Assembly (NCBI RefSeq): GCF_001469875.2
Contig: NZ_LOPW02000004.1
Coordinates: 124,001-188,000, forward strand
DNA length: 64,000 nucleotides
Direction: 5' to 3'
From: Haloferax marisrubri
GTDB taxonomy: Archaea; Halobacteriota; Halobacteria; Halobacteriales; Haloferacaceae
Position numbers and translations under genes: made by a program. A model generated the notes under the pieces. It saw only the letters and a program-made list of their open reading frames with translations. It had not been told where the DNA came from and did not search any database. Positions 17,785 to 27,100 of this stretch are shown piece by piece. Each line of letters opens with the position of its first letter. Position 1 is the stretch's first letter.

Positions 17785-18306
17785 TCAGAACTGCATGTCG
17801 GTGACCGAGCTCATGGTCTCGGCCAGCGAGTCGCGCTTCGCGACGGCCGCGTCGGTGCGGTCGGTCAGCGCGCCCTCGACGGCTTCGACGAGGGGGTCGA
17901 TGGGGTCGTGCGTCTCGACGTACGTCGCGAGTGCGAACTCCGACGGCTCGGCGCTGGTGAGCGCGAGCGCGTCGGCGCGCGAGACTCGTCCGTCGATCCA
18001 ATCGCGGACGATGCGTCGCGCCTCGGGTGCGAGGGGATTCACGCCCGCTTCGCCGCAACGGTGCAAGACTTTCGCCGCCGTGACCGGAGCGACGCCTGCG
18101 TCGCGCGCGCTCTCGCCGACTGACGTGCCCGACCCGTGTGCTTCGACAACCCGCTCCGCGGCCGCAGGCGCACAGGGGAGCGCGTCTGCGTGCGCCTCGA
18201 AGCGCTCGCGGAGGGAAACACCGGTGTCGTCGACAGTCGGGACACAGCGCGAACGCTGTTCAGTCGTCGTCGTCTCTAACGCGGCGGCGATATCCGACAG
18301 CCCCAT
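17785..18306 (-). CDS. Conserved haloarchaeal protein, HTH-like, unknown function
   Basis: 173 aa, mostly alpha-helical. The central region (VGESARDAGVAPVTAAKVLHRCG) resembles a sigma-4/HTH helix pair, followed by APEARRIVRDWIDGRVSRADA, so DNA binding is plausible. It is divergent from the TFB gene with a shared 162-base regulatory region that includes an inverted repeat. A box CTTTTACTC on the minus strand about 25 bases upstream suggests a leaderless transcript. No confident family assignment. Confidence 0.75.
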   Translation of the reverse strand: MGLSDIAAALETTTTEQRSRCVPTVDDTGVSLRERFEAHADALPCAPAAAERVVEAHGSGTSVGESARDAGVAPVTAAKVLHRCGEAGVNPLAPEARRIVRDWIDGRVSRADALALTSAEPSEFALATYVETHDPIDPLVEAVEGALTDRTDAAVAKRDSLAETMSSVTDMQF

Positions 18307-18370
18307 CGCTCGGTGGTCCGCACCTATCGAGTAAAAGCGTTCCTAATCAATATCAAATTTGAGTCTGTAA

Positions 18371-18389
18371 CCTACCGATTACCGGTAGG
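18371..18389. promoter_or_regulatory. Inverted repeat between the divergent TFB and HTH-like genes
   Basis: Perfect 7-bp arms CCTACCG and CGGTAGG with a 5-base spacer. It lies about 45 bases upstream of the TFB TATA-like GTTTAAAT (about 18433-18440) and about 35 bases upstream of the opposite gene's box. Candidate operator; the binding protein is unknown. Confidence 0.5.
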
Positions 18390-18468
18390 CTCTATCGGTC
18401 GGAATCGGCGTTTTACCCCCGTTTCGTCCCGTGTTTAAATACCCGTTCGCGACCAATTTTCAATTGTG

Positions 18469-19335
18469 ATGAGTGAAGCACGTTCCCCCCAGGGTTGCCC
18501 AGAATGCGACGGACACCTCGGTTTCGAAGCCGGCGAGACGGTCTGTACCGACTGCGGCCTCGTCGTCTCGGAGTACCGCATCGACCACGGCCCCGAGTGG
18601 CGCTCCTTCGCCGACGACGACCGCAACCCCGCCCGCACCGGCGCGCCGCTCACCCGCTCGCGCCACGACCGCGGCCTGTCGACCGAAATCGGCCGCTCGA
18701 CGCGTATCAAGGGCCGCAAGCGCCGGCAGTTCGCCCGCATGCGCCGCCAGCACAACCGCGCCCGCATCTCGACCAAGCGCGAGCGCAATCAGGTGTACGC
18801 CTTCACCGAGATTCGCCGCGTGACGAGCGCGCTGTCGCTCCCGAACCACATCCGCGACCAGGCGTGCTCGCTGTTCGAGTCCGCTCAGAACGAGGACCTC
18901 CTGCGCGGTCGCTCGCTCGAAGGGTTCGCCGCGGCCTGCGTCTACGCCGCCTGCCGCGTCGCCGGCGTCTCCCGGAGCGTCGAGGAAGTCTGCGACGTGT
19001 CGAAGGCCACGGAATCGGAGCACCAAGCGGCCTACGGCGCGCTCAACCGCGACCTCGGCCTGCCCGTCGCGCCCGCCGACCCGACCGAGTACCTGCCGCG
19101 GTTCGCGACCAAACTCGGCCTCGACAGCGACACCGAGCGCCGGGCGCGCGAGTACGTCGCCGACGCCCGCGACGAGGGTCTCGTGGGCGGCAAGAACCCC
19201 TGCGGCGTCGCCGCCGCGTGTCTCTACACCGCGGCTCGCGACCGCGGCGAGGACTGCACGCAGGCCGAGGCCGCCGACGTGGCCGACGTGACGCCCGTGA
19301 CGCTCCGCAAGACGTACGTGGCGCTCCGCGAGTGA
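18469..19335 (+). CDS. tfb: Transcription initiation factor IIB (TFB)
   Basis: Archaeal TFIIB homologue that bridges TBP-TATA and RNA polymerase; one of several TFBs usual in haloarchaea. It has 288 aa with an N-terminal zinc ribbon (C10, C13, C26, C29), a B-reader/linker (GAPLTRSRHDRGLSTEIG) and two cyclin-like repeats (about 105-190 and 200-288). It is shorter than a canonical ~320-aa TFB. The ATG start agrees with the TATA-like GTTTAAAT about 30 bases upstream. It sits between the ParA-like and MinD genes. Confidence 0.95.
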   Translation: MSEARSPQGCPECDGHLGFEAGETVCTDCGLVVSEYRIDHGPEWRSFADDDRNPARTGAPLTRSRHDRGLSTEIGRSTRIKGRKRRQFARMRRQHNRARISTKRERNQVYAFTEIRRVTSALSLPNHIRDQACSLFESAQNEDLLRGRSLEGFAAACVYAACRVAGVSRSVEEVCDVSKATESEHQAAYGALNRDLGLPVAPADPTEYLPRFATKLGLDSDTERRAREYVADARDEGLVGGKNPCGVAAACLYTAARDRGEDCTQAEAADVADVTPVTLRKTYVALRE

Positions 19336-19449
19336 GACAGACACCGCAGACTGTGGCCGCGACGGCTCGCTGACCGAAAACGAAGCCGAAGCGACGAAGC
19401 GAGAACTGACCTGCTGTCGCGCGAACGGACCGAAAACGAGACGACGTTT

Positions 19450-20112
19450 CTACCGGCCGCAGACGCGAACCGCGTCCGCGAGTTCCCGAATCCGAGTACT
19501 GGGAAGGCTCTCAGGCGACGACGCGACGACCGGGTCGAACCGCTCGACTGCCTCGGCCAGTCGGGAGTCCGCAGGAATCTCCGTCGCCGGTGCGCCGAGC
19601 ACGTCGGCGAAGGCGTCGAGCGGCACCTCGTCGACGACGCGGTTGACCGCGACGGCGGCGAGTCCGCACCCGAGTTCGCGCGCGAGTTCCCGCGTCCGAA
19701 CCGCGTCGGCCAGCGCGTACCCCTTCGGCGACGCGACCACGACGCAGGCGTCGGCGATGGTGAGCGGGACGCCGGCGTCAGCGCGCATCCCTGCGGGGCA
19801 GTCCACGACCACGTCGCCGTAGGCCGCTTCGACCGCGTGAAGCGCGTCGGCGAGGAGGCGCACGTCGGCCGCGCGTGCACCGGCGAGCGTCCGCCCGCAC
19901 GGGAGAATAGAGACCGGGCCGCCCGAGCGGACGGCTTCGAGCGGGTCGGCGCGCCCCGCGAGCACGTCGTGGAGGTCGGGACCGGCCGCGTACGGGAGAT
20001 TCGCCATCCCGAGGTCGGCGTCCACGACGACCGCCCCCAGTTCCGCCGCGAGTTCGAACGACAGGGTCGATTTCCCGACGCCGCCTTTCCCGGAGACGAC
20101 CGCGAGAATCAC
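19450..20112 (-). CDS. minD1: MinD/ParA-family ATPase (MinD1-like)
   Basis: 220 aa with an intact deviant Walker A (SGKGGVGKST; signature K9, catalytic K14), Walker A' VVVDADLGMANLPY and Walker B VVVDCPAGMRAD. No C-terminal amphipathic membrane-targeting helix is obvious, unlike bacterial MinD, so localisation may need a partner. Its ATG overlaps the stop of the upstream gene by four bases, so it is translationally coupled to it. Gene symbol by recollection of the Haloferax MinD1 position; function unproven. Confidence 0.88.
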   Translation of the reverse strand: MILAVVSGKGGVGKSTLSFELAAELGAVVVDADLGMANLPYAAGPDLHDVLAGRADPLEAVRSGGPVSILPCGRTLAGARAADVRLLADALHAVEAAYGDVVVDCPAGMRADAGVPLTIADACVVVASPKGYALADAVRTRELARELGCGLAAVAVNRVVDEVPLDAFADVLGAPATEIPADSRLAEAVERFDPVVASSPESLPSTRIRELADAVRVCGR

Positions 20113-21017
20113 GCGAGCCTCCGGAGCGCGTCCGCGTCGGGGTCGGCGTCGGCCGCGCGGTCCGCGAGCGCCGTCGCGCGCGCCGCCAGCCGGCGAAGCC
20201 GCGCCCGGTCCGAACCGAGCGATTCGAGCGCCTCGACGCCGACCGCGGCCTCCGAGAGCGTCGCCGCGGCGTCCGCGACCGACGCGCCGTCCAACCGCTC
20301 GGCGAGGTCGATGCGACGCTCGAACGCCGCGAGCGGGTCTGCTTCGAGTGACTCATCTGTCTCGTGACCACTCGCCTCGCGCCTTCTGACCGCCGCGGAC
20401 ACGTCGGCGTCCGTCGCCTGTTCGGACGGTTTGGACGGTTCGGAGCGTTCGGCGGGCGTCGGGCGTGCCGACTCCGGGTGCGGCGCGCGGCGCACCTCAT
20501 CGGACGCGTCGCTCGTCGCGTCGGAAATCGGCTCGGACATCGCCGACTCGACTGTCGTCGGCGACGAGTCGGAAGAGACGGGGACCGCATCGGCCGGCGG
20601 CCGCGCCGAGCCGAGCGACCGAACCGCGTCGTCGGGCGTCGAATTGGCTGACTGCGCCGCCTCGTGGGCGCGGCCGAGCACGTCGATGTCGACCGCGCGT
20701 TCGGGGCGGGCGTCGAAGTCGTCGGCCACGCCGTCGCAGTCGGTCGAATCCTCGCGGTCCGTCGCGGCGTCCCCGACGGTCGGCGGCGACAGGGGAACGG
20801 CGTAGCCGAGCGCGACCGTCGAACCCGCGGGAACGACGCCTTCGAACCCGTCGTCGTCCCACCCGGGTTCGGGGACGCCGGCGCGACGCGGTGGGAGCAC
20901 CGGCCCGTCGAGGCGGTTTCGAAGCCTGACGCGTCGGGCGACCGGCGCGTCGTTGTCGACCCGGACCGAGACGAGGGCGACGCCGTCGTCCGCGGTCACG
21001 TCGATATCGGAGTGCAT
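20109..21017 (-). CDS. Haloarchaeal protein with N-terminal beta-domain and long disordered linker, MinD partner candidate
   Basis: 302 aa. The first ~100 residues look like an immunoglobulin/CARDB-type beta sandwich (VALVSVRVDNDAPVARRVRL). A ~130-residue Ser/Asp/Pro-rich disordered segment follows, then an alpha-helical C terminus (about 215-302, AAFERRIDLAERLDG). It is fused in translation to minD (ATGA overlap). The ATG is preferred over a GTG six codons upstream because ATATAAAT at 21041-21048 gives a leaderless transcript here. Conserved in haloarchaea; no known function. Confidence 0.78.
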   Translation of the reverse strand: MHSDIDVTADDGVALVSVRVDNDAPVARRVRLRNRLDGPVLPPRRAGVPEPGWDDDGFEGVVPAGSTVALGYAVPLSPPTVGDAATDREDSTDCDGVADDFDARPERAVDIDVLGRAHEAAQSANSTPDDAVRSLGSARPPADAVPVSSDSSPTTVESAMSEPISDATSDASDEVRRAPHPESARPTPAERSEPSKPSEQATDADVSAAVRRREASGHETDESLEADPLAAFERRIDLAERLDGASVADAAATLSEAAVGVEALESLGSDRARLRRLAARATALADRAADADPDADALRRLA

Positions 21018-21047
21018 GGCGGGGTTGGCCGCCACTTCGTATATAAA

Positions 21048-22022
21048 TCAACGCCCGGTGTGGTCCGCCCGACCGTCTGACGGGCGGCACCGAACGACCG
21101 GCACGCCGAGCCAGTTCGCCGCGGCCTCGGCGTCCGAGAACCAACCGCACGAGAGGACGACCGGCGCGGACAAGTCGGCGAGGCGGACGGCGGCCAGCGC
21201 GCGTGCGACGGGGTCGGCTTCGAGGTCACTCGACTCCGACGAGGAACCGGCCGGAGAATCGGCCGATTCGGCCGCCGCCGGGAGCGATTCGAGGTCCCGA
21301 AGCGCCGCCTCGAACTCCGCGCCGAGTTCGGCCGCGAACTGCGCCCGCGCCTCGCGGCGGCGGTTCTCGACCGCGTCTTCGAGTTTGAGTCGCGCCTCCC
21401 GGCTGTCGCGCTCGCTTCGGGCCGCCCGTTCGAGCGCCGAGAGTCGCTGTTCGGCCGCGACGCGTTCGGTTTCGACCTCGGAGAGTTCGGTCGCGACCTC
21501 CACGAGTTCGTCGCGCGCCGCCGCGGTCGCCTCGTCGTCGCCGGCGTCGCGGTGGGCGTTCACCCGTCCGCGGAGGGTCGCGACGCGCTCTCTGAGCCTG
21601 GATTCGTCTGCCCCGGCGGCGGCGACCCGGCGACGGGCCTCGCGGAGCGCGGCCGCGGACGTGTCGGCGCGCTCGCGTTCGTCTCCTGCCGACTCCTCGG
21701 CCGCACGGTCGCGGTGCTCGGCGAGTCTCGCTTCGAGTCGGTCGAGGTCGTCGGCGACGGGGGAGCGAAGTCCGCGGGACCGACCGACTGCCGCGAGAAG
21801 CCAGCCGCGGGACGGTGTCGGCTTCGAGACGGGAACTCTACTGAGTCGGTCGTGGCCGGGGCCGGGCGGCGGGCAGTCGATTCGGAGCGCGCCCGTCGCG
21901 TCGGCCTCCTCGTCCGCCCGTATCGCGGCGACGACCTCGTCCACGCCGACCGCGAGCGAGTCGCCGGCGAGGTCGATAGCCGCCCCCTCGTGGACGGAAC
22001 CGTCGGGGAGTCGAAGCCTCAT
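21048..22022 (-). CDS. Haloarchaeal coiled-coil protein, unknown function
   Basis: 324 aa. An N-terminal beta-rich segment (RLRLPDGSVHEGAAIDL) is followed by a long Arg/Glu-rich coiled coil (about 105-260, RLEARLAEHRDRAAEESAG and onward). The C-terminal domain ends LSAPVVLSCGWFSDAEAAANWL with conserved-looking Cys/Trp. Its start overlaps the stop of the upstream 112-aa gene by four bases. It lies directly upstream of the MinD-linked pair, so it may serve the same process; this is inference from context. Confidence 0.75.
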   Translation of the reverse strand: MRLRLPDGSVHEGAAIDLAGDSLAVGVDEVVAAIRADEEADATGALRIDCPPPGPGHDRLSRVPVSKPTPSRGWLLAAVGRSRGLRSPVADDLDRLEARLAEHRDRAAEESAGDERERADTSAAALREARRRVAAAGADESRLRERVATLRGRVNAHRDAGDDEATAAARDELVEVATELSEVETERVAAEQRLSALERAARSERDSREARLKLEDAVENRRREARAQFAAELGAEFEAALRDLESLPAAAESADSPAGSSSESSDLEADPVARALAAVRLADLSAPVVLSCGWFSDAEAAANWLGVPVVRCRPSDGRADHTGR

Positions 22023-22357
22023 AGCTCGCGGCGCTTCATCTCCGCGGCCGAGGGGTGGTCGGTTCCCGAAGCGAACTTGCTGTACGGCGTCGCCGGCGAC
22101 TCGCGGTCCTCGTAGGCGGCCGCGGCCTCGCGGACCGCATCGGGGACCGCCGCGAACTCGTTGAACGGTTCGGTTCGCTCGATTTGCACGGCCTCGTCGT
22201 GTTTCTCCCGAAGCCGAAGCGCGAGGAAGGCGGCCAACTCCGTCTCGTCGAACAGCGCGGCGCGACCCAGTCGGCGGACCACGACCTCGTCGTGGGTCCG
22301 ACAGATGTTCCGAAGCGTCGTCCGCGCCGCCTGCGAGTAGGTCACGACCAACAGCAC
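22019..22357 (-). CDS. Haloarchaeal conserved protein, 112 aa
   Basis: GTG start. The N-terminal half (VVTYSQAARTTLRNICRTHDEVVVRRLG) looks like a compact alpha/beta domain, possibly DNA-binding, and the C terminus carries a PYSKFASGTDHP segment. It is first in a tightly coupled set on the minus strand that leads to the coiled-coil protein. No family with known function is recognised. Confidence 0.75.
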   Translation of the reverse strand: MLLVVTYSQAARTTLRNICRTHDEVVVRRLGRAALFDETELAAFLALRLREKHDEAVQIERTEPFNEFAAVPDAVREAAAAYEDRESPATPYSKFASGTDHPSAAEMKRREL

Positions 22358-22494
22358 GCACGGTCGGTCACGGAGTCGGGAGAAAAATCGTTCGACAGCG
22401 GCGCTCTCGCGTCAGCTGACTGTCACCGGCGGGCGACGACGGTGGGTTCGTGGCGTCGGCCCGAATCCGTATCCGTATCTCCCCGCGGTCCGGT

Positions 22495-22797
22495 TCAGAC
22501 GCGCTCGACCGAGAACGTCACGTCGTCGGCGTCACCGGTCGCCTCGTCGAGCAGGTCTCTGACCCGACTCTGCGCGTCGGCCTCGTCGGCGGCGAGGACG
22601 ACGAGTCCCTCCGCGCGGTCGTCGCCGACGGCCGTCCACGCGTCGAGCGTCCCGTCCCCGGCGTCGTCTTCGAACTCCGTCGCGAACGTCCGGAGGACGG
22701 TCACGACGCGCCGCTCGGTGCTGGCGAGGTCCGCGTCGCCCGATTCGAGGTCGCGGATGGCGTCTTCGATGTTACGGATGGCGGAGATTCGGTCCAT
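22495..22797 (-). CDS. Haloarchaeal conserved protein, 100 aa
   Basis: Acidic protein beginning MDRISAIRNIEDAIRDLE with an N-terminal helix, then beta-strand/helix alternation (GLVVLAADEADAQSRVRDLL). The ATG at MDRIS is preferred over an Arg-rich upstream extension (MRRRNRRP) that does not fit the otherwise acidic protein. Separated by 137 bases from the next gene downstream, so it may be independently transcribed. Function unknown. Confidence 0.72.
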   Translation of the reverse strand: MDRISAIRNIEDAIRDLESGDADLASTERRVVTVLRTFATEFEDDAGDGTLDAWTAVGDDRAEGLVVLAADEADAQSRVRDLLDEATGDADDVTFSVERV

Positions 22798-22887
22798 CGG
22801 TCGTCTGTTCCGTCGCCGCACGCTCCACTAAGTTCGTCGGTTCCGCGCGGGAGAACCGCGAGCGGCATCACGAGTCACGCACCCGTC

Positions 22888-23997
22888 TCACGGCCGCTCG
22901 TCCGGTAACTCCTCGAAGAAGTCGGCGACGAAGGTGAAGTGTTCCGCCACGAGGTCGCAGTCCGCGAAGGCCTCGCGGGCCTCGCTTTCGAGGCTGGTCT
23001 GCTTTTCGGGGATGTCGTTGTCGCCCGCCGTCGCCGCCTCGTCGAGAATCTCGCTGGCTCGTGCCATCGCGTCGGTGAGGCAGGCGAACTCCTCGGAGTG
23101 GCCGTCGATGGCCGCCACGGGGTCGCGTTCCGAGACCCGCGCGTTCACGTCCTCGAACGCGCTCATCGCCCGGAAGAACGACCCGGTGGCGTCGCCGTAG
23201 CTCTCGCCGAGATACTCGTCGAACCCGTCCTGCAACCGCCGGATGGCGTCGCGGAACGAGACGATGTCGTCGGCGAAGGCGTCGAACTGCCCGATTTCCC
23301 GCTCGAAGAAATCCACTTTCCGGCCGTAGTCCGCCGGTTCGAGGGCGGTGAGTTCGTCGAGCGAGTCGGCGTCGGACTCCTTCGTTAAACTGTCGAACGT
23401 GTCTCGCACGGGTTCGAGCGCCTCCGCTATCTGTTGGACCTGCGTGTCGATGCGGTTGAACTCCTCACCGTACAGTCTGGACACCGCGTTGTTGGTGCGG
23501 TAGAACGCCTGGTTGGCGTTCTCGTGGGTCTTGCCCGTCCACCAGAGGAACCAGAACGCCCGTCGGAGACGACCGAGGCGCGCTCGCTGGGCGGCGGTCT
23601 TGTCGAGTTGGTCGAGCGTGTTGAAGTGGCCGCGCGCGAGGTACAGCGACGCCGCGTCGTCCTCGAACGAGAACTGCGTCGTGGCGTTCAGGTCGTGGAA
23701 CCCGCCGTCGTCGCCCGCCGCGGACGCGAACTCCTCGACCGCGGCGTCGAGGTCCTCCGCCGCGAGTCCGAGGATGCGGTCCACTCTGTCCGGCTCTTCC
23801 GTCGTCGTCTCGGTCGCGGGTTCGGTCGTCGTCGGCTCCTCGGTTGCAGTCGGGGTCGGCGTGTCCGTCGGCGTCGGCGTGGCAGTCGTCGTGGTCGTGG
23901 TCGTCGGCTCCTCGGTCGTCGTCTCCCCGCCGTCCGCCGACGAACACCCCGCGACGAAGAGTGCGCCCGCGGCCGCCAGATACGCTCGACGATTCAT
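22888..23997 (-). CDS. Tat-exported lipoprotein with Thr-rich stalk
   Basis: 369 aa. The signal MNRRAYLAAAGALFVAGCSS has the Tat-type twin Arg (R3, R4) and a lipobox with Cys18. A Thr/Glu/Pro stalk (about 25-70) follows and then an all-helical extracellular domain (about 70-369) with regular polar/hydrophobic spacing. No enzymatic motif is evident; a binding or scaffold role is possible. A TATA-like GTTTATTTTC on the minus strand lies about 45-50 bases upstream of the ATG. Confidence 0.8.
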   Translation of the reverse strand: MNRRAYLAAAGALFVAGCSSADGGETTTEEPTTTTTTTATPTPTDTPTPTATEEPTTTEPATETTTEEPDRVDRILGLAAEDLDAAVEEFASAAGDDGGFHDLNATTQFSFEDDAASLYLARGHFNTLDQLDKTAAQRARLGRLRRAFWFLWWTGKTHENANQAFYRTNNAVSRLYGEEFNRIDTQVQQIAEALEPVRDTFDSLTKESDADSLDELTALEPADYGRKVDFFEREIGQFDAFADDIVSFRDAIRRLQDGFDEYLGESYGDATGSFFRAMSAFEDVNARVSERDPVAAIDGHSEEFACLTDAMARASEILDEAATAGDNDIPEKQTSLESEAREAFADCDLVAEHFTFVADFFEELPDERP

Positions 23998-24076
23998 ACG
24001 TACTACATGACTCTCAGATTACATAGGACTGTTGGTGAAAATAAACGACACGCGTTCGAGAACGTCCGCTCGTCGT

Positions 24077-24116
24077 GACAGTACAGAGTTCGAGACAGTA
24101 CGGCGTTCGTGACAGT
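24077..24116. repeat. Three 17-bp-spaced copies of GACAGT(AC)
   Basis: GACAGT starts at 24077, 24094 and 24111, the first two in a 17-base unit GACAGTACRGMGTTCG. The copies lie between the mcm stop and the lipoprotein promoter. Confidence 0.6.
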
Positions 24117-24136
24117 CGGAAAATCGGGGAGACGGC

Positions 24137-27100
24137 TCAGGTCGCGCGGTACACGTCGCCGCGGGGCTCGTAGATGTCGCCTTTCATCTTGAGCTTGTCA
24201 AGCTGGTCGTTGACCGTCTTCTCGTCCATGTTCAGCTCGCTGTTGGCGCGTTCGAGGACCTCGTCGTGGGGCGCGCCCTCCTCGTACTCCTCCTGCATGG
24301 TGCGGATGAGTTCGAGCAGGTTCTTGATGCGGTCGCGCTGGGTCTTCGAGCGACCCGTCTCCACGATGTCGGCGTCGAACTCCCCGGTCTCGGGGTCCAT
24401 ACCGATGTCGCGCAGGCAGGACTCGACGATGCCCGTGACGCGCTCTGCGTCCTCGCGGGTCACCTTGTCCGAGAGGCGGACGCGGGCGGACGCCTCGCCG
24501 AGGCGGACGAGCGCTTCGAGCTTCCGGGCGGTGACGGGGACGGGCGCGTCCTCGTCGGCACCGCGGGCGCGGAAGTCCACGTAGAAGTCGCGGATGACCT
24601 GCTTCGCCTCGTCGGTCATCGTCGGGTAGCAGGTGCGCTTCGAGTAGGCGATGTACTTGCGCAACAGGTCCGCGTCGATGGTCGGCGCGACCTCGTCGGT
24701 GACGGCGTCGACCTGCTGTTCCGTGAACTCGGAGTTGGCGACGTTCGTCCGCTGGGTGTTCAGCTCGCCCGCGTAGTTGGTCTTGAGGATGTGGTCCGCG
24801 AGCTTGGAGTCCTCGTCGGGGTCGGGGTCGTCCGTGACCGTGAAGATGAGGTCGAACCGGGAGATGAGCGCGGGTTCGAGGTCTATCTGCTCGCCAATCG
24901 GCTCGTACTGGTCGAAGCGGCCGTACTTCGGGTTCGCCGCGCCGAGGAGCGAACACCGCGACTTGAGCGTCGCGTTGATGCCGGCCTTGGAGACCGAAAT
25001 CTGCTGTTGTTCGAGCCCCTCGTGCATCGCGGAGCGGTCTTCGGGCCGCATCTTGTCCAGCTCGTCGACCGCCGCGATACCCTTGTCCGCGAGGACGAGC
25101 GCGCCGGCTTCGAGCGTCCACTGCTGGCCGTCGCCGAAGTCGTCGCGGACGGCGGCGGCGGTGAGACCCGCCGAGGACGAACCCTTACCGGACGTGTAGA
25201 CCGAGCGGGGCGCGATGTGGCGGATGTACGACAGCATCTGGGAGTTGTGCGAGACGAGCCCGTTGGAAACGTAGCTGTGGGTCCCTTCGACTTCGAGGTC
25301 GTACACCCACTCTTCGGCGGGTTCGACGCGCTCTATCGACTGAATCCGCTCCCAAGCGACGTTGCCGTCAACGAGCGACCGGAGCTCAGAGACGCGGTCT
25401 GCAACCGAGTGACCCCCATCAGCGACCGCTCGTGCCTCTTCGCCGTCTCGGCTCTGTAGTGCATCTTCGAACGCCGAGACGACGCGGGAGAGGCTTCCGC
25501 GGCTCGGGTTACGGTCGCCTCGCTCGTAGTGCTGGTACGTCGACCGCGGAAGGCCACACTCGGCCTGCGTGAGCCCGAGCGCCTCGCGGAGTTCCCGAAG
25601 CTCTCCGCCGGCGGGAATCAAGTCGGTGTTCGTGTTCCCGTTGGTTCCCACGAATTCGGCGGTTGCGAGCGATTTCCGTTCGGTTACGAATCCGATTTCG
25701 TCGACGTACGTCTCGAAGTCGTCGCCGCTGATTCGGAGCCGGTAGCTCCCGTTGTGTCGTGGGCGCAGTTGCGACCGGATACCAGCGGTGAGCAGGAGCG
25801 TCCGAACGTCTTCGAGGAGTCCGCGACTCATCGAGGCGACCGTTATCTCTCGTTGGCTCGCCGAGACGTGACCTTCGCCTTCGATGAGCGCGCGGAGGAA
25901 CGCTCGGCCGGTGTTCGCACTCGCCGACATGAGCTGTTCCGGGATTCGTTGCTCGGCCGAGCCCGCCAAGAGCGTCGGGGAGAGGTTTTTGAGGAAGCTA
26001 ACGAGCTCGCCGGACCCACAGATGACCTCACGTGCGCACTTTCCTTCGTGCGGGGACCGCTCGAAGTAGTTGACGCCGAGACGGTCGAATGCGTCTGCCA
26101 CGTCGTCGAGCACTTCGCGGTCGTTGTTCGTGACGGAGACGTACCCGGTCGCATCGTCGCGCTGTTCGACGTACCCCTCAGCGACGATGTAGCCGACGAG
26201 CCGAGCGAGCCAGGGCTCCCACTCGTCTGGGAGTTCGAGTCGAATCGCGTTGTGCGACTTCGACCGGCGGAAGTCGACGTCGAGTTCGTCCCGACCCGTC
26301 GCCGGAAGCGAGTGCGGTGCCGCGAGGAACTCTCCTTCGGTTAGGCCGTCCGCCCTGACCGCAGTCGTCAGCCCGTCGCTCCGGGTGAACAGCGGATGGG
26401 AGGGAGTGACCTCGATTTCGCGGCCGGTGTTCGTCTGGATACGGAGCATTCGGTCCGGGGCCTCTCGCTTCCAGACTTTCGTCGCCTGACGCGGCGTGAG
26501 CGTTCCGTCGGGGCCGAGCGACGGGACGGTGAAGTCCGCGGTGTCCCAGACGCCGTCGTCGATGGGTTTCGGGTCGTCGAGGTTCGATTCGACCAACTCT
26601 CGAATCGGCACATCGCGCCCGTCGGCGAGCGTAACTCGCGTGTCACCGTCGACACACTTCCCGGTACCGGGGTCCCCTATCAACAGCATATGCAGGTCGC
26701 CGCGAATCCGCGACCCATCGGGCAGGTGCTTCGTGACGCCCGAGAACAGTTGGAGAATCATGGCCATCTTCTCTTGTTCGTAGCCGTAGATGGCGGGCGC
26801 GACGGACTCCACCATCTTCTCGTAGATGGCCGGGTCGTTCGAGAGTTCGACGATTTCGGCCACGTCCTCGTCGGATATCTCCATGTCCTCGAACTCCTCG
26901 TCCTCGATGGTGAGCGAGATGCCCTCCATGTAGTAGTCGAAGACGGGCGTCTTCTCGTTGCCCGAGGTCTGCTGTTCGATGTGGAGGACGCCGACGGCGG
27001 TGACGTGGTCGCCGGCGGTGACTTTACCGGTCACGTCGTCCGAGAGGTTGATGTCGATGCTCTGCGGCGTCTCGCCCCCGCGCAGGCCCTCGGGGGACTC

